The position numbers and the translations under genes are program-made. The notes under the pieces are model-generated. The model saw nothing but the letters and a program-made list of their open reading frames with translations. It was not told where the DNA came from and searched no databases. From Isoetes taiwanensis (lineage: Eukaryota > Streptophyta > Lycopodiopsida > Isoetales > Isoetaceae): DNA of 64,000 nt. Location of the stretch: NCBI GenBank assembly GCA_021234155.1, contig JAJEKV010000044.1, positions 10,574,777-10,638,776 on the forward strand. Direction: 5' to 3'. Of the stretch, positions 55,447 to 64,000 are shown in pieces (positions within the stretch are counted from its first letter, which is position 1; the number at the start of each line of letters is the position of its first letter).

Positions 55447-57210
55447 AATTTTTTTGATTAATATTAAAACAAGATTACCACGACCTTCTTGTGGGCTCCA
55501 CAATAGGCGGATAGGAAGTATACAAAGCTCTTGGTCACCGGATAGAAAAATTGTAACAAAAGATAACCACGACCATCAAAGCGAAAAGCTACCCTAAGAT
55601 CCGTCCATGTACTATGGTCAAGGTTCTCAACCTCTTCTTAGATCCGCCAAAATGATGTGCTCCTCGACCTTTTAGTTCTTCGATTACTAGAGGCGTGGTC
55701 TTCTTCCCAACTATTGTAGGTACTATGGGAAGGTAATAGCACTTGTAGAGTGCAATCATTATTCCTCAAGATCTTGAAGAGCACAGGAGGAATACCTAGA
55801 GGAATAAGATAGGCGGTCGCTCTTGGTTGTATGAGAATGCACGAAGATCGCCTTCTTCTCCTACTAGCGATTACTATAGGGGTTTACTTGCTCTTCGAAC
55901 TAAAGCTCCACTACCAAGAAGCCCAACCCATAAGATTTTAAGCCAGTAGGCGTACTAGGCAAGATTGCGGCCTATCTTCCCACTAGCAAGGTACTATAGG
56001 CAATTCAACAAAAGCTCCCTCCACAACTAGAGCAACCCGCTACTCCACTGTATCCTTTGCCTCAACCTCTTCTCTGCAATAAAGGGTACTATAAACTAGG
56101 CTACTCTTTCGGGGTAGAGACACGCAAGGCGAGGTAACATATATTCAGCAGTTTTGAATACTACGGGGAGAAAGCCAATCGCAATTCAATGGAGATTTTC
56201 GAAGCTACCCGTAAGATCTTGCACCCCCTACGGACTCATGGCAGCCCCGTCATGATAAATAGGAGTTGCGATGAACAAAATATCATTTCAATAGAATCGC
56301 CTCTGAAGCACACCCAGAAAGATTTGAAGGCTTAAGCATTTAAACAATATATGTGTTGCTGACTACAAGAACCTGGTCTCGAATCCTGTATATCTTGCTT
56401 TACCAATACGCCATATACGGATCACCAAGTCATCCTCTCTCTTGGGGATGGGATAAGGGGAAAAATCCATAGGGACGACTAATATACATTTCAATGTGCA
56501 CTGAGAAAAGGATGGGCCATCCACACTATCTCTCCCAACATTTCGAAATGCACAAAGGAAATGCACTTAGTGTTCTAGCACACAAACAATACTAGGCAAG
56601 CGACACAGAAGATCTGATACTCCATGCCATATCATCCAGCAGGCTTAAGGCAGCGCCTACAAGGAGTGCAGGCATTACCGCAGTGAGTGCGGTCTCAAAT
56701 CACAGCGGTATTCAAACCAAAAGCAGATTTATGGCATACTCAAATCTGAAAAACCAAGCCTACTACTGTTTATATGCCCTACAAGTCGGCCCGAGAAGAT
56801 GAGATCGGGCAATCGGTAACCCATCAGACCACCGTAACCCATCAGAATCTTTGAAGCACCTGCTTGCTAGCCTATTTACTACTTAAAGCGAAAAGCTCTC
56901 ATGGCAAAAGAACACAAAGCGAAATCTTACCAAATCGCAGCCTGTTGTTTAGAGAAGAGAAGATTGAAATGGCGGCCATACTTCAACCAACTCCCTGTTG
57001 CAGCAGACCCAGATGCGGATGGTAAAGGAAAACATCATGATCTGCTATGGGCTTACGCAAAAATGACACAGTCATTTGCTCTTCCGACTATAGATTAAAC
57101 TCGTGGGCTCTCGGTGCTTTCGGCGATACGCCCGCCCCTAAGGCGCAAACCCTAGCGACATCGTCCGTTCCAAACCCTCCTATGTTGATCTCTTTCATTC
57201 AGTGCGTTTT
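55398..57210 (-). mobile_element. Poly(A)-tailed retroelement or retrocopy with 16-bp TSD
   Basis: TCATTCAGTGCGTTTT is repeated at 55398-55413 and 57195-57210. The left copy runs into a 35-base T run, i.e. poly(A) on the minus strand. The 1.78-kb insert begins, on the minus strand, with GGAGGGTTTGGAACGGACG and GCTAGGGTTTGCGCC, which looks like a plant mRNA 5' end. No long ORF remains; a 67-codon piece (REDDLVIRIWRIGKARYTGF) and several ACTATAG motifs are visible. It lacks the CTTC-poly(A) junction of the L1 copies. It could be a processed pseudogene, a non-coding RNA retrocopy or a non-autonomous LINE. Confidence 0.85.
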
Positions 57211-57749
57211 AGTGTAGAATAAATTTCATGGCAATACCATTATGGTTGCTCATTCATTGGGTCTCCTTTTGAATAAGGATATTACGCAAAATAGTGATGA
57301 CTTCTTATTCTATTTGTTCTATCAAGTCTGCAAAATTGATTATGAAATCTGATGTCAAAGGGTGCGACGAGGATATGTTTTTTATGAAGATATATTTTTT
57401 ACAGATGACACAAGCTAGATAGTAAGCATTTCATCTTTTTGACTCATAACAAATCCATTGCTTAGGGCTAGTTTATAGAACCTTTCATTGCTTCCATTAA
57501 CTAGTCGAACTCTATATTTTCCGCGCCAAACTTTCAAGAATGGCCATGTTTTTCCATGAACAACGATCATATCCCAAAAGTATTCGGGTTGTGGGGAAGA
57601 AAAAAATAGGCCAACAAGTAGGAGAAATCGTCGAAAGGAAAGGGTGAGAAATGGCCACCAAGAGAGCCAAAATGAATAAAAAATGTTAATTATACGAGTT
57701 TACCAGAGAGAAAAAAGAGCATTCTTAGAGGGAGGGAGGCTTGACTTAC
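57211..57749. other. Probable intron of the minus-strand gene below; no element identified
   Basis: Plus- and minus-strand ORFs are short and unsupported. It lies directly 3' of the splice donor at 57749 on the minus strand. Confidence 0.4.
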
Positions 57750-59311
57750 ATTTTTATCACGAGGATCAGAAGGGAGATTAAGGGCATCTTCCGTGCCAAA
57801 ATCTCTGACATAAAGTCCAACCAGCAAGTATGTTGGCCCTAGTAGGGCCCATGGCACTAGAGAATGCCTGGCCCTTGAAGCGTCCTTTTCTTCAAACATG
57901 CCTGTAAACCATGCACTTGCACTTCCATCACTTTCCATCTTACTTATCCATGTAACGTAGAACCCTATTTTTGGCCTTGCAATATTCGTATCTTGTCTAA
58001 TATTCAGTATCTTTTTTTTTTTTTTTTTTTTTTTTTGAAGGACGTGAGGCTCTTTTTATTGACAAGAACAAAGGCACAATACACAATGCACAGACAGGAA
58101 TAAAACCCTAGTGGATAGGCTGACCCAACTAGGCAAAAACACAAAATCTATGCATAAGAAGAACAAGTAAATCGCCGCGCCAAATTATCTCTTTTTATCA
58201 TCGACTAGAGATGAGCAGCGATAAGCTTTAGTGATCTTCTGGCGAGCACAATGGAGAAGGCTGGCGATCAGAGATGTGTGCACCTTGGAAAATCCACAAG
58301 CGTCGCCTCGCGGATAGACCACAAAATCCAACTAGAAGCAAGATGAAATGCCCGCTTCACGCCAAGCTAGGCCAAGCAGGGGGATAAAGTGCAAGTAGGA
58401 TCTCCGGCTAGTGAGAGATGACGAAAAGAGTGAACAACCACTCCCAAGAAAGCCGTAGATGATCGCACAAGAAGAAGCGGTGTTCAATAGTTTCAACCGC
58501 GTTGGCCCGCGAGAGGGCAGCGATCACGAGACTCTAGGATTCATCTTGTGAACCAAGACATTCACTCGAACACATCTATGGAGAATTTGCCATTGCTTGG
58601 CCTGACACTTTAGGGTGGAGCAATTTATCCCATGTCCACATCAAACACTTCTCCACCGTGGTTGAGGAAGATGTCAGTCTTTGGGATGGGGAAGAGGCTC
58701 ACAATCTAAAAAGCGGCATGTGCGTGGAAGAAACAAACTTTTACGGCTTAAGGCGTGCATCACATATCAAATAGGCACATCGGCTGTGGTTCTTTGCACA
58801 TTGGATGGCAAAAAATCAGCCACCGTAGCCCAGTTGCCGATCCCATCGTATATGAAATATCGTCGAAAAGCCTCCCATGACAAAGATGACGAGAATCATA
58901 CCAAAGGCGCAATCATTAAAAAACCCCATCTAGCCGCCAGCGCCCGTTGGGTCTTTGGATGTACAAGTGCACATAAAGGTGGCGATCATGCATACCTTGC
59001 GGGGAAGCCACCAACATGACATTGGCAATGAAGCACACGCTTGGGGATTAACATGGAATAAAGATCTAACCGCATCCCAGGAAGCAAGCAGACCTTTAAG
59101 GAATGGGGAAGCATTTGGATATGGATGCAGAGGATACAACAAGGCCCATGGGAGACTAGGCTTGATAGTTGCCTTGTGAAAGGGCTTGATATTCAGTATC
59201 TTGTCTGTTAGAAATATGTGATCCGCTGGTAGATGATTTTCCCACTTCACTTTAGTTTCAATTTCTTTTATTGATGCATATACTGTTGAACTTGTTAGAT
59301 CCATGGAAGCC
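57750..59311 (-). pseudogene. Exon of an unidentified host gene, split by an L1 insertion
   Basis: On the minus strand an acceptor (TCTTGCAG) at 59312 opens a frame with SSTVYASIKEIETKVKWENH and LPADHIFLTDKI, which reaches the L1 target site. Beyond the L1 the same frame resumes as RQDTNIARPKIGFYVTWISK and runs through HSLVPWALLGPTYLLVGLYV to DPRDKN and a consensus donor GTAAGT at 57749. Without the L1 and one TSD copy the exon is 373 bp and fully open. I do not recognise the protein family. Other exons could not be located with confidence; 59997-60368 is a weak candidate. The L1 introduces stops, so the allele is probably inactive unless the insertion is spliced out. Confidence 0.6.
58000..59202 (-). 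mobile_element. 5'-truncated L1-type LINE with 14-bp TSD
   Basis: ATATTCAGTATCTT is duplicated at 58000-58013 and 59189-59202. The T run ending at 58036 is the poly(A) tail, preceded on the minus strand by CTTC. The minus-strand body shows PNASPFLKGLLASWDAVRSL and FHVNPQACASLPMS, matching the L1 at 62.8-63.0 kb (PPFLKGLLKARKVVKVLFSL). The copy is 1.18 kb, contains only the ORF2 C-terminal part and is interrupted by stops. Confidence 0.92.
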
Positions 59312-62300
59312 CTGCAAGATTAGAGTCTGATTGCTGATCCAAAGTTACAATTTCAGGATTTTTAGGCTTTGGAATGAAGTAATAAGTCTGTATAATAAAC
59401 ATTATTAGCATCTGGTGGATGTAAATACTATCAGAGCACAACTCATGGTAACGAATCAACCTCTGGGAAACGGTGACGTCCAATGAATATCTTAGGATTT
59501 ATAAGTGGGGACAATGTATGGAAGAATCATATAGTAATCGATTAAGAACACTTTCTTGCAAAAAGCGATTGTAAGAACATCCATTCATGAAATTGGAAGA
59601 TGATAAAATATGGTTCTGAAGTATGGGCTTTTAGTCCCTCCATTAAGCTTTGAACAAGAGAGGAAAAGCTGCAAAGAAAATTCTTTTGAAGCCGAACTAA
59701 GTATAAAGATACAAGCTTCCTATCAAATGATGCTTGTCTCAAAGACCCATCTACTCCCCTGGAAGGGGAAGTTATGCTACAATTTGCTGCAAACATTAGC
59801 AAACAGAAAGCAACGCCATGCTGAATCATTTTAGGTTAATTTATTTTTGTTCAGCCTTGCATTGTTGCAACAATTATGTAGCTTGTACAACTTGGCTGGT
59901 GGACAACTAAAAAGGCTGCTACATTCATCTGAGAATAGAGGATGCTTTACTCCAAGTGATGGGTTCCAGTAGCACGGGAGCTTCACAACAGAAGATTCAG
60001 AATAACTTGTTATGGAAAAGTATTTTTTCCCACCGTGATCTGTTCCTTCTTGAAGACCCATCTATGGCCATCTCTGCATGATTGCATAGGCTTGGATCAG
60101 CTTTTGACTTCTGCAAATTTGAGGATCCTTGCCTTTGACATAGTACAAAAAGCTTGGAATTGGATTCCGGAGCATCCTGCCCTGTATGATATTTCAAATG
60201 GCTACAGATCTGGATGTATTTTCTCAGCAAAAAATGTGTCACAGGAACCCTAAAACAAAGCACCAGTTTAAATACCCAACTTGCTTCAAAATTTTTGAAG
60301 CCTAAAAAAAACATATGCTTGCATGGAAAAGACTTAAGTTTTTTGGATCCATAACATATAAAGCCCATGTACCGAAAGCCGTTGTCTGCATCAAACCTGC
60401 CATATTGGATATGGCATCAATATATCACACGTTATTACCTACATGTGGTAATAAGCAAGCTTCACTGGAAATAAAAAATGCAATATGGCTAACCCATGTT
60501 TACAAATTCTAAATGACACAATGTTCATGCCAGCAAAAAAGAGGTTGAAAGATATAAAGTCATGAAGTATTTCTCTGTCCAATAACTTTTCGTAGGAGAC
60601 AAAGAGAGAGCTAAACTAGACGAAAGAAATGGGGTGCTATCTGCAAAATGCTGAAAGTAGCGACCTCTTATGAGCTTGAATTAGCGATGCTCAACATCGT
60701 CCAAAGCGCCTACATAAACCTGTGAAGATTAGATTATGGTGGGCATTCAAATAAGATTTTATTATTATTTATGCCTCTACAGCTTCCCTCTAGCATCTGC
60801 AATCTTCTCATGCATAACATATAATATAAAAAATGCTTGGAATTGGATTCTTCTCATCTGTTATATAACAGGTAACACCTATTCGGAACTCTGGTGAAAA
60901 TATTTTGACATAGAAATAAATTTTCAAAAATTGGAGCCTACAATTAATTAACTGAGATATTCAAAGATGATTCATGGCACAGAAAAGCAAAAGACAAAGT
61001 AAAAAATACATATGGTATTTGCGAGCTACTAAGAAACTGGAGAATCCACAGATCGAGAGTGATCAAAGTGATGCATGGCATGCCTTCAACATCATTACCT
61101 ATGGCGTGATTGTCATGAATGTGACCCTTTTGTGAAAGATGTTTGCTTTAGCTGCCCATCTTCAGCTAATAACAATCCATCAAAACTATGGGCAGAGTGG
61201 AAAAATAACTGCTCAAATGTTCAAATGCATGTATGTGGAATGCTCACCTATGAGTAGACTGGGCAGACGCCTTGATTTTTTTGCCTATTGTTAGGACTCA
61301 GAATGTAGAGCGATTCGTCAAGTTTCGAGTCATTCTAGCAGCAATGGGACCCTGATGAACGCAGCAACACAATCAAAAGCAGATAAATACGAAACAGAAA
61401 CTATAGTTATCTATTGCTATACAACTGACTCCCATAATAAGGCCTTCAAAATTAAGAGTTTTACCTGAAAGCTTTCTTTAACAACTTCTGTGCAACAATT
61501 AAGAGCCCTCAATCCTCAGATTTCTGGCGTAATTAGTGCCATATTCACAGAGGACGTTTGTAAAAATTTAAAGGTTGATTCTACTATTGCAGTTGAGATA
61601 TGTGATATTGCAAAAAGTCCAAAATGACATGAATATGCAATAGCCCCTGGTTTATGCAAGCTGGATAGGTGCAATGTAAATTCCCACTTGACTGATGTGA
61701 AAAGAGTGAAAACAAGTGACTCAACATTCATTCAACATGAGAACATAGACAGATCCCGACATAACTGAAAATTCAGAGGGTTTCAACCTGCATGCTTGAC
61801 ATCACCTTAGTATCATGATATTGCATGCCACATGTACACAAGCCTACAACATACAATTTAAAATGGAAGATACTATAAAGTATGACCAGCAAATTGCTCC
61901 ACATCATAATACTATCATGACAACATACCTGTAGATATCATATAAACTTAAGATGCAGACCTCCGTTGAAGAGTCTTCAACCTCCCCCTGTAACAACCTA
62001 CATTACTTAAGATTTTAAAGAACCAATTTGTAAACAGGAAAATAAAATGCCTACCATATAAATTGATACGCAAAGAGTCACAATACTTAACACCTTCTAT
62101 GTTATGCAACCACCTCTTAATTTGTAAAATGCCCCGGATTGGATGATGGGTCGCATGGCGAGGTTTTGCGATCAATTTATGAGATGATACATTCCTCTTT
62201 CTTCATGCAGACGAGTCCAATCTCCAGGCAGCCAAGAATAGCCTTTTCTTTAGCTGCGGGATGCTTGCTTAAGCGGGTGAAGTGCTTTCGGCCATGTAGG

Positions 62301-62439
62301 TCTTGGAGGAACCTCCTCCTGCGTGGTTGAGTCATTTTCCACAGGCTCTAACACCGCCACCACCACAGTAAGCCAAACCGTTAGGCATACCATTTGGCTT
62401 GGACATTAATGCTAGGGCAATTTGGGAGGAGACATTCTG
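59312..62439. other. Interval without a firmly recognisable gene
   Basis: Possible exons of the minus-strand gene at 57.75-59.31 kb may lie here. A plus-strand open stretch at 60035-60253 (NLRILAFDIVQKAWNWIPEH) and a Cys-rich one at 61075-61257 (WRDCHECDPFVKDVCFSCPS) look somewhat protein-like, but no consistent splice chain links them. Confidence 0.35.
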
Positions 62440-63903
62440 AGAATCTTAAAAAAGCATTTGAATTGGTGGAAGTAAACTCACCATGGCTGGTAGGATTACG
62501 GTAGCCAAGTCGATTGCTTTCTGTAGCACTCATGTTTACTGACCTCACGCATACTTGCGCCCGAGAAAGTGTGGTTAAGGAGTTGGATGACACCATTAGC
62601 AATTTTGTTTGGGGAGGGAATGAGGGAGGGGCTACGGTGAAGGTCGCGCATGGTGGAAGTGTGTGTGTCCCAGGCAGTGAGGGGGTTTGGGTATGCTTGA
62701 TGTGTGGTTACCACGAAGGTTACGGTGTCGAAATTCATCGGCAATTGTTGCGGGAGCAATAGTCCCCGGGTTTGGCTCTGTTGGCCTGATCCGCCCGTCC
62801 TCTATTGTGTTTAGGAAACCCGGCTATTCAGGGCTTTCGGTTATTAAGTGGGCTCTGTTTGAGGATTTTTTGGCCATTCCGCATGCCGCCTTTTCTTAAG
62901 GGTCTCCTGAAGGCACGGAAGGTGGTCAAGGTTCTCTTTTCATTGAACCCTAGCGGATGTATGGTAGCCTCATCGCCCTTTCTCACGGGTACCCTTGGAC
63001 TCTGCATCTCCCTTGCCTCTTCCTTACACCCCGAATTTTCGTCAGTAGATGGATTCTTTGCGGGGGTAACATCCATCCGTGGATTTGGTATTGGGAGGGT
63101 CATCTGGCGCCATGGGAGTTTTAGGGAGAGATTTGGCTGCTTGGCGGTGGGACATCGGACTTGGGCGAGAATTGCCAATGCTATTCCATTGCGGTTGTCT
63201 TCTCAAGTCAATCGGCGTTTGGAAGTCGCATAGTGGACTTGATGCATCTCGGTTTGTAGCATCGGCTTATGGGCTCCTGGCGCTTGGGGACCGTTGCGCC
63301 TAGCCGGATAAGTGGTCACTTAAGCTTCCGAGGGGAGTAAGTGGCCCGCCATGTGGAAGTGGCGTGGAATACATTGCCAACTCTAAAGTCAGGTACCCTT
63401 TTGTGGCGGATCTTGCGGTAGCCTCGGGGTGAATGTCAGGAGTCCACCGGGTTCAAGCCTCATGTAGCGGAAACATGCCCTTTATGTGGGAGGCGGCGTG
63501 AGACCATTGAGCCCTTGCTTTGTCCTATGCACGGAGGTAGGGGCAGCTTGGTCTGGGTGAGAGCCCTCTTTGGGACTTCATTATGCGTCGAGAAGATTCT
63601 CTTAGGAGTCCTTCCTAGCGGTGGGCGTGTGGCCCGGCGGGCGTTTCATTTATCAGAGCTTGGCTTTTGTGGCTGATTTGGAAAAGACGGAGAGCGAAGG
63701 TCTTTCAGAATGCAGTGCTTAGCCCTTTTCGGTTGGTTCCGATCTTAAGGCATAAGTTGTGGCAGGCGTACCAAGTCTCAAGCTTGTCTGGCAAAGTTAA
63801 GCGGGAGATTTGGTCGACATTCCTACAGATTGTGGATCATGATGGGCGTTGATCGCATTCTAGTGGTTTAATATATTCTTATATTCTTCAAAAAAAAAAA
63901 AAA
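62440..63903 (+). pseudogene. L1-type LINE 3' part with zf-RVT domain and poly(A)
   Basis: Read on the plus strand across frame changes: LTMAGRITVAKS, VVKELDDTISNFVWGGNEGG, then GMLDVWLPRR, PPFLKGLLKARKVVKVLFSL and the zinc-binding CPLCGRRRETIEPLLCPMH near 63470, as in plant L1 ORF2. The end is CTTC followed by an A run at 63890-63903. The 5' end is uncertain and no clear target-site duplication was found upstream. The copy is non-functional. Confidence 0.85.
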
Positions 63904-64000
63904 TGATTTCTGTAAAACACACCAAAGCTTCAAGCACAAAGAAGAAATCATTTATTTCACATTGACTTAGATAGGGCACAACCAAGTGCAAAGAATGAAA

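Overview
This is nuclear DNA of a land plant. Two multi-intron genes follow plant gene models: an IQ67-domain (IQD) calmodulin-binding protein and a pectate-lyase-family protein. They lie far apart in a sea of plant-type transposable elements (Ty3/gypsy chromoviruses, Ty1/copia, L1-like and non-L1 LINEs, PIF/Harbinger). Low gene density, large nested repeats and several LINE classes suggest a large, repeat-rich genome. A fern or another non-seed plant, or a gymnosperm, is my guess; the sequence does not prove it.

Layout. 1-1.15 kb: end of a Ty3 chromovirus. 1.26-2.95 kb: non-L1 LINE with a tetranucleotide tail. 3.2-4.9 kb: inverted-repeat-bounded segment holding a second LINE relic. 6.6-10.8 kb: copia remains with an L1 insertion. 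12.1-15.0 kb: decayed 'DFAEN' transposase-like gene running into a G-box-rich 114-bp tandem array. 15.7-23.5 kb: a giant palindrome made of two head-to-head copies of a truncated PIF/Harbinger element, with a poly(A) retroelement nested in one arm and a MITE at its outer edge. 24.5-26.5 kb: four-exon pectate-lyase-like gene. 27.6-29.9 kb: foldback element. 30.0-30.6 kb: histone-H3-fold (CENH3-like) gene with an unusual N-terminus and a frameshift. 31.3-32.8 kb: broken unknown ORF. 32.9-37.4 kb: Ty3 element whose central pol block is inverted. 38.1-39.7 kb: probable LTR. 40.9-43.0 kb: GC-rich LINE. 43-49.6 kb: mostly non-coding. 49.7-51.6 kb: IQD gene. 52.1-53.7 kb: 1.5-kb polypyrimidine tract. 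55.4-57.2 kb: poly(A) retroelement with target-site duplication. 57.7-59.3 kb: host exon split by an L1. 62.4-63.9 kb: another L1 3' end.

How it fits together. Only the IQD gene and the pectate-lyase-like gene look intact. Everything else coding is mobile-element debris or broken. The most interesting structures are the Harbinger palindrome (a natural inverted-duplicate transposon that could be transcribed into a hairpin), the H3-fold ORF, the divergent pectate lyase with an extra N-terminal helical region, and a hairpin plus microsatellite 3' end shared by three LINE copies.
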